DNA of 60,065 bases. It comes from Merdimmobilis hominis (GTDB lineage: Bacteria > Bacillota > Clostridia > Oscillospirales > Ruminococcaceae). Shown here one piece after another: positions 7,528 to 16,479 of this stretch (positions within the stretch are counted from its first letter, which is position 1; each line of letters opens with the position of its first letter). The position numbers and the translations under genes are program-made. A model generated the notes under the pieces. That model did no database searches, was not told the origin of the DNA, and saw only the letters and a list, made by a program, of their open reading frames with translations. The stretch spans positions 1 through 60,065 of the forward strand of contig NZ_JACJKY010000016.1 of the NCBI RefSeq assembly GCF_016901855.1, in the 5' to 3' direction.

Positions 7528-8850
7528 ATGTCTGTGAGTGTTACGGTACATGCTGTCAGCGAAAAAAGCATTGCCGCAAAAAAGAAAATCGGATGCGGCG
7601 ACATTCTGCACACCATCAACGGCAATCCCATCCGCGACGTACTCGACTATGATTTCTATGCGGCAGACAGCCGGGTTGTGCTCTGCATGACAACCAAAGC
7701 AGGAAAAGAGCGAACCATCAAAATCAAAAAAGACGAATACGAAGATCTCGGACTTTCGTTTGAAACCTATCTGATTGACCGCCAGCACACCTGCCGCAAT
7801 GACTGCATTTTCTGCTTTGTCAATCAGATGCCGCCGGGAATGCGCGATTCATTATATGTAAAAGACGACGACGACCGGCTTTCGTTCTTGTTCGGCAACT
7901 ATATCACGCTGACCAATCTCCCGGAAGAGGAAATTGACCGAATCATCAAAATGCACATCAGCCCGATCAACGTTTCGGTGCACACAACAAACCGCGAACT
8001 GCGGTGCAGCATGATGAAAAACCGGTTTGCGGGCACAAGCCTCGACTATCTTGATAAACTTGCCGCCGCAGGCATTACGATCAACGCACAGCTTGTGCTC
8101 TGCCCCGGCATCAACGACGGTGACGAACTCTCCCGCACACTCTCCGATCTCTCCAAACTGTATCCCGCGGTACAGACGATTGCCTGCGTACCGGTTGGCC
8201 TTACCAAATACCGCGACGGCCTGCCGCACATTGATCCGTACAACGAACAGACTGCCGGCGAAACGATCGACCGCATTGAATCGTTCGCCGCAGCATTTTT
8301 CGAAGAACACGGCACACGACTCGCCTTCCCTGCCGACGAATTTTTCATTCTGGCAAACCGTCCGATCCCGGAAGCTTCTTATTACGAAAACTTCGATCAG
8401 CTCGACAACGGTGTTGGTACGATTGCATTGCAGCGGGAGGAATTTTTCGCTGCACTCGAAACATCGCCGGAAACCATCCCGGATACAAATGTAACGATTG
8501 CCACAGGTGTAGCTGCACAGCCTTTTTTGCAGCAGCTTGTTGACGAAGCGAAAAAGAAATGGCATAATTTAGAGTGTAAGGTTGTCGCCATTCAAAACGA
8601 CTTTTTTGGGCATACCATTACCGTGGCAGGACTTGTCACCGGCAGGGATTTGCTCTCTCAGCTTGAAAACGTTCCGCTCGGCGACCGGCTTTTGCTGCCA
8701 AACTGTATGCTCCGGCATGAACAGGATCGTTTTCTGGACGACGTGCTGCTTTCGGATGTCAAAGCGCGTGTCGGCGTGCCGGTACAGCTTGTGTCAAACG
8801 ACGGCGAAGAACTATTATCCGCACTCATTCATCCATATACAGAAGAATAA
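7528..8850 (+). CDS. DUF512 protein with PDZ and radical-SAM Cys motif
   Basis: The 440-residue protein has an N-terminal PDZ-like domain (about 1-70). A CX3CX2C motif follows, Cys89-Cys93-Cys96 (CRNDCIFCF), as expected for a [4Fe-4S] radical-SAM-like site. The C-terminal part matches DUF512. The family is widespread in Firmicutes, usually just upstream of der, as here with a 12-base gap. Its biochemical role is unestablished; a link to ribosome maturation is only inferred from that synteny. AAAGGAGGC precedes the ATG. Confidence 0.92.
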   Translation: MSVSVTVHAVSEKSIAAKKKIGCGDILHTINGNPIRDVLDYDFYAADSRVVLCMTTKAGKERTIKIKKDEYEDLGLSFETYLIDRQHTCRNDCIFCFVNQMPPGMRDSLYVKDDDDRLSFLFGNYITLTNLPEEEIDRIIKMHISPINVSVHTTNRELRCSMMKNRFAGTSLDYLDKLAAAGITINAQLVLCPGINDGDELSRTLSDLSKLYPAVQTIACVPVGLTKYRDGLPHIDPYNEQTAGETIDRIESFAAAFFEEHGTRLAFPADEFFILANRPIPEASYYENFDQLDNGVGTIALQREEFFAALETSPETIPDTNVTIATGVAAQPFLQQLVDEAKKKWHNLECKVVAIQNDFFGHTITVAGLVTGRDLLSQLENVPLGDRLLLPNCMLRHEQDRFLDDVLLSDVKARVGVPVQLVSNDGEELLSALIHPYTEE

Positions 8851-8862
8851 AAGGAGAACATT

Positions 8863-10197
8863 ATGGCAAAACCGATTGTTGCAGTCGTCGGCCGTCCGAA
8901 TGTGGGCAAATCGACACTGTTTAATAAATTGATCGGCCAGCGCCTTTCGATTGTCGAAGATACACCGGGTGTCACGCGCGACCGCATCTTCGCCGACTGC
9001 GAATGGCTCGGCCACACATTTCTGCTCGTCGATACCGGCGGTATTGAGCCGAAATCCGACGATGTAATTTTGGCGCAGATGCGCCGTCAGGCGGAGCTCG
9101 CAATCCAGAGCGCAGACGTCATCATTCTGGTTGTCGATGTGCGCGAAGGCATGACCGCCACCGACAAAGACGTCGCTTCTATGCTCCGAAAAAGCGGCAA
9201 ACCGATTGTGGTTGCTGTTAACAAATGTGACAGCATCGGTGAACCGCCGGCTGAATTTTATGAGTTTTACAACTTAGGTCTTGGCGATCTCTACCCGCTC
9301 TCTGCTGCACACGGTCACGGCACCGGTGACATTCTGGATGCGGTGCTTGAGCATCTGCCGGAGAACGAAGATCCGGATTACAGCGAGGAATACACAAAAG
9401 TTGCTGTCATCGGCAAGCCGAACGCCGGAAAATCGTCACTGATTAACCGCCTGGCAGGCGAAGAGCGCGTCATCGTATCCGATATTGCAGGCACTACGCG
9501 CGATGCGATTGATACGATTGTCGAAAACGAATTCGGCAAATATGTATTCATTGACACCGCCGGTATTCGCAGAAAATCGAAAGTGCTCGAAAAAATCGAA
9601 CACTACAGCGTGCTGCGTGCTTACATGGCAGTCGACCGTGCCGATGTGTGCGTCATTATGATCGACGCACTCGAAGGCTTTACCGAACAGGACTCGAAGA
9701 TTGCAGGTTATGCACACGAAGCCGGAAAGGCATGCGTCATCGCCGTCAACAAATGGGATGCCGTCGAAAAAGACGACAAGACGATGATGGAAATGCGCAA
9801 AAAGCTCGAAAAAGACTTCAGTTTCATGTCGTATGCACCGATCGTGTTCATCTCGGCACTCACCGGCCAGCGGTTAAACCGGATGTTTGAAACGATTAAC
9901 GAAGTCAAACAGAGCAACGAAATGCGCATCACAACCGGCCGATTAAATGATTTGCTCGGCTATTGCACCGCGCGTGTACAGCCGCCGTCTGATAAAGGAA
10001 AACGTTTAAAAATTTACTATATGACACAGGCGTCCAACAAACCGCCGGTGTTTGTCTGCTTTGTAAACCAGGCAGAGCTGTTTCACTTCTCATACCAGCG
10101 TTATATTGAAAATCAGATCCGCGAAACATTCGGCCTGACCGGTACGCCGATTAAATTTATCATCAAAGAACGCGATACAAAAGATACAAAAGCATAA
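8863..10197 (+). CDS. der: Ribosome-associated GTPase Der (EngA)
   Basis: The 444-residue protein carries two tandem GTPase domains and a C-terminal KH-like domain. The P-loops are GRPNVGKS near residue 9 and GKPNAGKS near residue 187, each with its DTxG switch (DTGG, DTAG) and NKxD (NKCD, NKWD). Der drives late steps of 50S subunit assembly. AAAGGAG precedes the ATG. It sits in a tight run with DUF512 upstream and plsY 12 bases downstream. Confidence 0.98.
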   Translation: MAKPIVAVVGRPNVGKSTLFNKLIGQRLSIVEDTPGVTRDRIFADCEWLGHTFLLVDTGGIEPKSDDVILAQMRRQAELAIQSADVIILVVDVREGMTATDKDVASMLRKSGKPIVVAVNKCDSIGEPPAEFYEFYNLGLGDLYPLSAAHGHGTGDILDAVLEHLPENEDPDYSEEYTKVAVIGKPNAGKSSLINRLAGEERVIVSDIAGTTRDAIDTIVENEFGKYVFIDTAGIRRKSKVLEKIEHYSVLRAYMAVDRADVCVIMIDALEGFTEQDSKIAGYAHEAGKACVIAVNKWDAVEKDDKTMMEMRKKLEKDFSFMSYAPIVFISALTGQRLNRMFETINEVKQSNEMRITTGRLNDLLGYCTARVQPPSDKGKRLKIYYMTQASNKPPVFVCFVNQAELFHFSYQRYIENQIRETFGLTGTPIKFIIKERDTKDTKA

Positions 10198-10209
10198 GGA
10201 GAAAAACGA

Positions 10210-10887
10210 ATGGAATGGACAATCACAAGCACGCTCGTATTAGCAGCCGGAATGGTTGCTGCATATCTGCTCGGAAGCATCAACTTTGCAATCATCGTCA
10301 CACGGTTGTTTAAAAAAGGTGATATCCGCGACTATGGCAGTGGAAACGCCGGCATGACAAACGTCCTGCGCACCGTTGGAAAAACAGCGGCGCTTCTTAC
10401 GCTGCTCGGTGATTTTTCAAAAGGCATTTTGTCGGTGCTGTTTGTGCGTCTGCTTGTTCTGTTGTTCCATGTTCCCGGCGACATCGTCATTTTTGATTAT
10501 CTGGTCGCATTTGCGGCATTGCTCGGTCACCTGTTCCCTGTTTTTTACGGATTTAAAGGCGGCAAAGGCATTCTTGTTTCCGCAGGTGCTATGCTCATTT
10601 TAAGTCCGTGGGCGCTTTTGTGCTGCTTTGTCGCATTTATGCTGTTTGCCGTCACAACGCGTTATATCTCGCTTGGCTCGATTGTTGCAGGTGTGATGTA
10701 TCCGTTGGCAAACCTGTTTTTGACATGGCTTCAATACGGTTCTGTTCACTGGACGGAAGTGATTTTATCTGCACTGATCGGCGCGCTGGCAATCTTCATG
10801 CACCGTGCCAATATCAAGCGGCTGCTTTCGGGCACAGAGAGCAAGGTTTCGTTTAAAAAGAAATCTGCCGAGAAAGCAAAACAATGA
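10210..10887 (+). CDS. plsY: Acyl-phosphate:glycerol-3-phosphate acyltransferase
   Basis: This 225-residue integral membrane protein has five to seven hydrophobic segments. The PlsY motifs are GSINFA, YGSGNAGMTNVLR and FKGGKG. It transfers the acyl group of acyl-phosphate to glycerol-3-phosphate, the first acylation in phospholipid synthesis. It lies close to gpsA, which makes its acceptor substrate. Its last bases overlap the next start (ATGA). Confidence 0.97.
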   Translation: MEWTITSTLVLAAGMVAAYLLGSINFAIIVTRLFKKGDIRDYGSGNAGMTNVLRTVGKTAALLTLLGDFSKGILSVLFVRLLVLLFHVPGDIVIFDYLVAFAALLGHLFPVFYGFKGGKGILVSAGAMLILSPWALLCCFVAFMLFAVTTRYISLGSIVAGVMYPLANLFLTWLQYGSVHWTEVILSALIGALAIFMHRANIKRLLSGTESKVSFKKKSAEKAKQ

Positions 10888-11393
10888 AAATTGCAGTCAT
10901 CGGCTACAGCGGCAGCGGAAAATCAACCCTTGCCGCCACACTCGGTAAACAGCTTTCCATCCCAGTGCTGCATCTTGATGCGATAAACTTTGAAGCGGGA
11001 TGGGTCGAACGCAATCGAGAAGAAGCCAAAGCACTCGTTGCGGATTTTTTACAGCACGAAAGCTGGATTATCGACGGCAACTACGGCGAACTCTATTTCA
11101 ACGAACGGCTCACAGATGCTGACCGGATCATTCTGTTCCAGTTTTCACGTGTGCGGTGCCTTATCCGCGTACTGCGACGGTATCAGATGTACAAAGGTCA
11201 AACGCGTCCTGATCTGGCAGAAAACTGCCCGGAAAAGATCGACGCGGAATTTCTTTTCTGGGTACTGTTCAAAGGACGCAGCAGGCGTCGCCGCAATCAT
11301 TTTAAGCAGATCACACAGCAATATACAGATAAAATTGTCGTGCTCAAATCACCATGGGCAGTCAAGCAGTTTCTTTCACAAGATAAATTTTAA
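10884..11393 (+). CDS. P-loop kinase-like NTPase (FlaR/topology-modulation type)
   Basis: The 169-residue protein has a Walker A (GYSGSGKST, about 7-15) and an adenylate-kinase-like fold. HLDAINFEAGW is the shared motif of the FlaR/topology modulation family, and the Arg-rich lid is RRYQMYKGQTRPDL. It probably phosphorylates a small molecule, but the substrate is unknown and the topology-modulation label is historical. Translation is coupled to plsY by an ATGA overlap. Confidence 0.82.
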   Translation: MKIAVIGYSGSGKSTLAATLGKQLSIPVLHLDAINFEAGWVERNREEAKALVADFLQHESWIIDGNYGELYFNERLTDADRIILFQFSRVRCLIRVLRRYQMYKGQTRPDLAENCPEKIDAEFLFWVLFKGRSRRRRNHFKQITQQYTDKIVVLKSPWAVKQFLSQDKF

Positions 11394-11414
11394 AATCGGT
11401 TGGAGGTTTTTGAT

Positions 11415-12431
11415 ATGGCACGTATTATGGTTCTCGGAAGCGGCGGCTTCGGTATTTCTCTTTCCGTCATGCTCCACAAATACGGACATGACGTCACCAT
11501 GTGGTCCAAATTCCCACAGGAGATTGAATCCATTCGGAAGTTCGGTGAAAATAAAAAGCTGCTTCCCGGCGTAGCAATCGATGCTTCCATCAATCTGACA
11601 ACAGATATCGCCGAAGCCGAAACGGCAGAGCTTGTCATTCTGGCAGTGCCTTCATTCGCAGTACGCGAAACAGCAAAGGCAGTCGCTTCACATCTTGCGC
11701 CCAATGCGATTGTTGCCAATGTCGCAAAAGGATTTGAGGAATCAACGCATCTGCGTTTAAGTGAGGTCATCGCACAGGAAATTCCTACGCACGATGTTGT
11801 TGTGCTGTCGGGTCCTTCCCACGCAGAAGAAATCGCACGCAATGTACCTACTACAATCGTAGCAGCATGCAAACACCGCGAAAGCGCTGAGTTTGTGCAG
11901 GATATTTTGATGAACACCAATCTGCGTGTTTATGTCAATGATGATATGACCGGTGTGGAACTCGGCGGTGCGCTCAAAAATATTATTGCCGTCTGTGCAG
12001 GCATTGCCGACGGCATGGAGCTTGGCGACAACACAAAAGCTGCGCTTATGACACGCGGCCTCGCTGAAATCGCACGTTTAGGACTCGCAATGGGTGCAGA
12101 ATCGGAGACCTTCACAGGTCTTACCGGCATGGGTGATTTAATTGTGACTTGTACCAGTATGCACTCAAGAAATCGCCGCTGCGGCATTTTGATCGGCCAG
12201 GGGATTCCTGCCGATGAAGCGGTCAAGCGCGTCGGCATGACCGTCGAGGGATGCTCTGCCGCACGGGCTGCACTGGCATTAAGCCGCGAATATCAGGTGG
12301 AAATGCCCATCACTGAACAGCTTTGCGCAGTGCTCGACGGCAAACCGGTGGGAACTGCTTTGGCGGAACTGATGGGACGCCCCCGCCGCCACGAAAACGA
12401 AGAAATTTGGATGAAAGAACAGACCAAATAA
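11415..12431 (+). CDS. gpsA: Glycerol-3-phosphate dehydrogenase [NAD(P)+]
   Basis: The 338-residue protein has the Rossmann motif GSGGFG (8-13), the conserved LSGPSHAEE and the substrate-binding region ELGGALKNIIAV. It reduces dihydroxyacetone phosphate to sn-glycerol-3-phosphate for PlsY. The ATG at 11415 is chosen because TGGAGGT lies eight bases upstream; an in-frame TTG at 11400 lies on that site. Confidence 0.97.
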   Translation: MARIMVLGSGGFGISLSVMLHKYGHDVTMWSKFPQEIESIRKFGENKKLLPGVAIDASINLTTDIAEAETAELVILAVPSFAVRETAKAVASHLAPNAIVANVAKGFEESTHLRLSEVIAQEIPTHDVVVLSGPSHAEEIARNVPTTIVAACKHRESAEFVQDILMNTNLRVYVNDDMTGVELGGALKNIIAVCAGIADGMELGDNTKAALMTRGLAEIARLGLAMGAESETFTGLTGMGDLIVTCTSMHSRNRRCGILIGQGIPADEAVKRVGMTVEGCSAARAALALSREYQVEMPITEQLCAVLDGKPVGTALAELMGRPRRHENEEIWMKEQTK

Positions 12432-12442
12432 ATAGACAAATA

Positions 12443-12464
12443 AGCCGCCGGAGTTCCGGCGGCT
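12443..12464 (+). terminator. Hairpin after gpsA
   Basis: A 9-bp GC-rich perfect stem (AGCCGCCGG / CCGGCGGCT) has a 4-base loop but only a short T-run. It is probably a partial terminator or attenuator before nadE. Confidence 0.6.
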
Positions 12465-12502
12465 TTGACTGCTTTGTGCAGAAAAACCAAGGAGGATTTT
12501 TC

Positions 12503-14419
12503 ATGTTTGACGGATTTTTAAAAGTCGCCTGTGCCACACCGCAAATCTCTGTGGCAGACTGCGCACACAACTGCGACGAAATTCTTTCTTTGATGGAGCA
12601 GGCCGCAAAAGAAAACGTAAAACTGCTCGTTTTACCGGAACTTTGCATCACCGGTTACACCTGCGGCGACCTGTTTTTCCAAAAAACACTGCTGTCGGGT
12701 GCCGAATGTGCACTCATGGAGCTGATTGACGCAAGCGAATCACTCGATCTTGTCTGCGTAGTCGGACTGCCTGCCGCAGTAGAGGGAAAAATCTATAACT
12801 GTGCTGCTGTAATTTCACGCGGACGGCTGCTCGGTCTTGTCCCGAAAACCCATCTGCCAAACTATAACGAATTTTACGAACTGCGTCAGTTTACACCGGC
12901 ACCGAGCGGTACTTCGATCGTATCATTCGCAGGCAGTGATGTTCCATTCGGCACAAAGCTTTTATTCTCCTGCATGGAACTGCCCGAATTTACGTTTGCA
13001 GCGGAAATCTGCGAAGATCTTTGGGCGCCGCTTCCGCCGTCCGTATTCCATACCGCAGCCGGTGCATCGGTTATCGTCAATCTGTCTGCCAGCGATGAGC
13101 TGGTCGGCAAAGCAGAATACAGACGCCAGCTTGTTTCAGGACAGTCTGCGCGGCTTGTCTGCGGCTATCTCTATGCCGATGCCGGTGAAGGAGAATCCAC
13201 CACTGATCTGACGTTTGCTGCCCACAATCTGATTGCTGAAAACGGCATACTGCTGGCGGAAAACCGCTATCAGACCGGAACACTCACCATCACAGAGCTC
13301 GATGTTGACCGTATTGCGGCAGAACGCCGTAAAATGACCACCTATCCGGCCGTTTCCTCGGACGATTATTTAACCGTATCGTTCTCTCTGCAGAACGAAT
13401 TGACTACCCTCACCCGTCCGATCGATACACTCCCGTTTATTCCGCAGGGTGCAAATGCAGACGAAACGTTTGAAGAAATTCTCACCATTCAGATGCAGGG
13501 ACTCAAAAAACGCATCACCCACGCGCATGCACAAACGGCCGTTGTCGGTATTTCAGGCGGACTTGATTCTGCACTGGCGCTGCTTGTCGCCGTTCGTGCA
13601 ATGGATGCACTCGACCGTCCGCGCAGTGACGTTCATGCAATTACAATGCCTTGCTTCGGTACAACCACACGCACCAAATCGAACGCCTCGGCACTGTGTG
13701 AAGCACTCGGTGTACCGGTGCAGACCATCGACATCAAACACGCAGTTGATGTTCATTTTGCAGATATCGGCCACGATCCTGATATTCACGACGTGACATT
13801 TGAAAACAGCCAGGCACGGGAACGCACCCAGATTCTCATGGACTATGCCAACCGGCAAAACGGCTTGGTGATCGGTACAGGCGATCTTTCGGAACTGGCA
13901 CTCGGATGGGCAACTTACAACGGCGACCACATGTCGATGTATGGCGTGAATGCGTCCGTACCGAAAACATTGGTGCGTCATCTGGCAGCTTATGAAGCAC
14001 GTCGTCTCTCGGGAACAGCAGGATCAATCCTGCTTGACATTCTCGACACACCGGTCAGCCCGGAATTATTGCCGCCAAGCGACGAAACCATCGCACAAAA
14101 AACAGAAGATCTGGTCGGTCCTTATGAACTGCACGACTTCTTTTTGTACTACATCATCCGGTTCGGGTTCTCTCCGAAAAAGATTTACCGGCTGTGCACC
14201 TATGCATTTGGCGACACATATGATAAACGCACCATCTTAAAATGGCTCAAAACATTCTATCGCCGCTTCTTTGTCCAGCAGTTCAAACGCTCTTGTCTGC
14301 CGGACGGTCCCAAAGTCGGTTCCGTTGCGCTTTCTCCGCGCGGTGACTGGCGGATGCCGAGTGATGCAAGCGCAGCACTTTGGCAAAATGAATTAGAACT
14401 GATTGAAGAAACACTTTAA
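12503..14419 (+). CDS. nadE: Glutamine-dependent NAD+ synthetase
   Basis: The 638-residue protein fuses a nitrilase-type amidase to an NAD synthetase. In the amidase, Glu46 is in LPELCITGY, the catalytic Lys is in PKTHLPNY and Cys is in EICEDLW. In the synthetase the PP-loop is SGGLDSALAL, with GTGDLSELALGWATYNGD following. It makes NAD from deamido-NAD, ATP and glutamine. The ATG has GGAGGA seven bases upstream; upstream codons in frame overlap gpsA and are not coding. Confidence 0.97.
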   Translation: MFDGFLKVACATPQISVADCAHNCDEILSLMEQAAKENVKLLVLPELCITGYTCGDLFFQKTLLSGAECALMELIDASESLDLVCVVGLPAAVEGKIYNCAAVISRGRLLGLVPKTHLPNYNEFYELRQFTPAPSGTSIVSFAGSDVPFGTKLLFSCMELPEFTFAAEICEDLWAPLPPSVFHTAAGASVIVNLSASDELVGKAEYRRQLVSGQSARLVCGYLYADAGEGESTTDLTFAAHNLIAENGILLAENRYQTGTLTITELDVDRIAAERRKMTTYPAVSSDDYLTVSFSLQNELTTLTRPIDTLPFIPQGANADETFEEILTIQMQGLKKRITHAHAQTAVVGISGGLDSALALLVAVRAMDALDRPRSDVHAITMPCFGTTTRTKSNASALCEALGVPVQTIDIKHAVDVHFADIGHDPDIHDVTFENSQARERTQILMDYANRQNGLVIGTGDLSELALGWATYNGDHMSMYGVNASVPKTLVRHLAAYEARRLSGTAGSILLDILDTPVSPELLPPSDETIAQKTEDLVGPYELHDFFLYYIIRFGFSPKKIYRLCTYAFGDTYDKRTILKWLKTFYRRFFVQQFKRSCLPDGPKVGSVALSPRGDWRMPSDASAALWQNELELIEETL

Positions 14420-14425
14420 AAAAGC

Positions 14426-14457
14426 AAGGCACCGAAACGAAATCGCTTCGGTGCCTT
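14426..14457 (+). terminator. Terminator after nadE
   Basis: An 11-bp perfect stem (AAGGCACCGAA / TTCGGTGCCTT) is followed by ATTTAT. Confidence 0.75.
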
Positions 14458-14490
14458 ATTTATCGGGTACACCAGTCATTTCTTCATATA

Positions 14491-14535
14491 AAAAGGTCAT
14501 ATTCAAGGCAGAATACGCATTGAATATGACCTTTT
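14491..14535. terminator. Bidirectional terminator between nadE and ABC exporter
   Basis: A 16-bp perfect stem with a 13-base loop is flanked by A- and T-runs. It can stop transcripts from both converging units. Confidence 0.85.
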
Positions 14536-14577
14536 TTCTTTCAGCTGAAAATCATTCTCTCTGTGCTGAATCGAATC

Positions 14578-16479
14578 TTACGCATGCTCAAACTGACTGT
14601 TATACAGATTTGCATAGAAACCGTTTTTCTCCATCAGCATTGCATGATTGCCCTGTTCCACAATATCGCCATCTTTCATGCAGAGAATCCAATCGGCATC
14701 TTTGATTGTCGAAAGACGATGCGCAATGATAAATGACGTACGGTTCTTCATCAAATTGTCCATTGCACGCTGAATGAGCACTTCTGTACGCGTATCAACT
14801 GAACTGGTTGCCTCGTCCAAAATCAGAATTTTCGGATCGGACAAAATCGCACGTGCAATCGTCAAGAGCTGTTTTTGTCCCTGCGAAACGTTGCTTGCCT
14901 CTTCGTTGAGCATCATCTGATAGCCGTCTGGCAATGTGCGCACAAAGTGATCCACCTGCGCCGCCTTTGCCGCTGCATAGACCTCTTCGTCGGTTGCATC
15001 CGGACGGCCGTATCGAATATTCTCCATAATGGTTCCGTTATACAGCCAGGTATCCTGCAGCACCATTCCGAACAATCCGCGCAGCTCGGTACGGGAGAAG
15101 TTTTTGATATCATAGCCGTCAATCAGGATTGCGCCTTCGTTGACATCGTAAAAGCGCATCAGCAATTTAACCATTGTCGTTTTTCCGGCACCGGTCGGAC
15201 CAACGATCGCGATTTTCTGTCCCGCTTTGATGGATACCGAGAAATCATTGATGATGATTTTCTCCGGATTGTATCCAAAGTGAACGTGTGCAAACTGTAC
15301 GTCACCTGTGATATGCACGCTTGTATCGGTATCCGGCTCATCCGTATCGTTGACCGTGATGATCTGTGTTTCCGGCGTTTCCTCTTCCTCACCTAAAAAT
15401 TCAAACACGCGCTCGCTGGCTGCAGCCGCCTGCTGCAAGACGTTCAAAATGTTTGCAAGCTGTGTGATCGGCTGTGTAAACTGACGCACATACTGAATGA
15501 ATGCCTGAATATCACCCACGCTGATCAGGCTCTGTGTTGCCAGGAAGCCGCCGAGCAGACAGATAACCACATAGCCGAGGTTTGCCACGAAATTCATAAC
15601 AGGCATCATCATGCCCGAGAAAAACTGGCTCTTCCAAGCCGAACGGTACAGCTCGTCGTTGTATTCTTTAAACTGTGCAATCGAACGTTCCTCGCCGCAG
15701 AATGCTTTCATGACAACGTGACCGCCGTACATCTCTTCGACATGACCGTTTACATGACCTAAATACTCCTGCTGTGCGGCAAAGTATTTTTGCGACCGTT
15801 TCACGATCAATACCACAAAGATGAGCGACACCGGCACGATGCACAGCGCCACCAGCGTGAGCTGCCAGCTGATTGTGAGCATCATAATCAGAATGCCGAC
15901 AATGCTCGTCACCGAAGTGATAATCTGCGTGACACTCTGGTTTAACGTCTGCGAAAGCGTATCGATATCGTTTGTCACACGGGAAAGCACCTCACCGTGA
16001 TTGGTGGTGTCAAAATACCCAAGCGGCATACGATTGATTTTTTTGATGATATCGTTGCGCAGTCCGTATGTCACACGCATCGACACACCGGTCATAATAA
16101 ATCCCTGTAAATACGAGAACAGAGCGCTTACAAGATACAATCCGAGCAGCCAAAGCATGATCTGTGCGATATAAGTAAAATCGATGCCCTGTTCACTGCC
16201 GGAAATTTTTCGCATAATGCCGTTAAACAGCTCTGTCGTCACATTACCGAGAATTTTCGGTCCGAGAATCATAAAAATCGTCGACGCCACTGCAAACAGC
16301 AGCACCACAAAAATCCGGAATTTATATTTGCCCAAATAGAGGAGCAGTTTTTTCATACTGCCTTTAAAATCTTTTGCTTTTTCGCCGCCCATACCGCCAT
16401 GACCCATACCGGGTCCGCCCATACGCGGTCCATTCATTCTGCCCTGCGCACCGGAGGGCCGTTTCACATTCTGATTCAT
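14578..16479 (-). CDS. ABC exporter half-transporter, canonical ATPase half
   Basis: The 633-residue protein has a Gly/Met-rich N-terminal tail (about 8-40), six membrane segments, then an ATPase domain. Walker A is GPTGAGKTT and Walker B LILDEATSS with the catalytic Glu; the H-loop His is in IIAHRLST. The signature loop is degenerate (VSQGQ). It pairs with the upstream subunit as a heterodimeric MdlAB/BmrCD-type multidrug or lipid exporter. The start is the ATG at 16477-16479 with AGGAGG upstream, overlapping the partner's stop by 4 bases. Confidence 0.93.
   Translation of the reverse strand: MNQNVKRPSGAQGRMNGPRMGGPGMGHGGMGGEKAKDFKGSMKKLLLYLGKYKFRIFVVLLFAVASTIFMILGPKILGNVTTELFNGIMRKISGSEQGIDFTYIAQIMLWLLGLYLVSALFSYLQGFIMTGVSMRVTYGLRNDIIKKINRMPLGYFDTTNHGEVLSRVTNDIDTLSQTLNQSVTQIITSVTSIVGILIMMLTISWQLTLVALCIVPVSLIFVVLIVKRSQKYFAAQQEYLGHVNGHVEEMYGGHVVMKAFCGEERSIAQFKEYNDELYRSAWKSQFFSGMMMPVMNFVANLGYVVICLLGGFLATQSLISVGDIQAFIQYVRQFTQPITQLANILNVLQQAAAASERVFEFLGEEEETPETQIITVNDTDEPDTDTSVHITGDVQFAHVHFGYNPEKIIINDFSVSIKAGQKIAIVGPTGAGKTTMVKLLMRFYDVNEGAILIDGYDIKNFSRTELRGLFGMVLQDTWLYNGTIMENIRYGRPDATDEEVYAAAKAAQVDHFVRTLPDGYQMMLNEEASNVSQGQKQLLTIARAILSDPKILILDEATSSVDTRTEVLIQRAMDNLMKNRTSFIIAHRLSTIKDADWILCMKDGDIVEQGNHAMLMEKNGFYANLYNSQFEHA

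Noticed and set aside
11400-11414. gpsA start at TTG 11400
   Set aside because: That codon lies on the ribosome site; ATG at 11415 has correct spacing.
12323-12502. N-terminal extension of NadE
   Set aside because: The extra codons overlap gpsA and a terminator hairpin and read as low-complexity basic sequence; ATG 12503 has GGAGGA.
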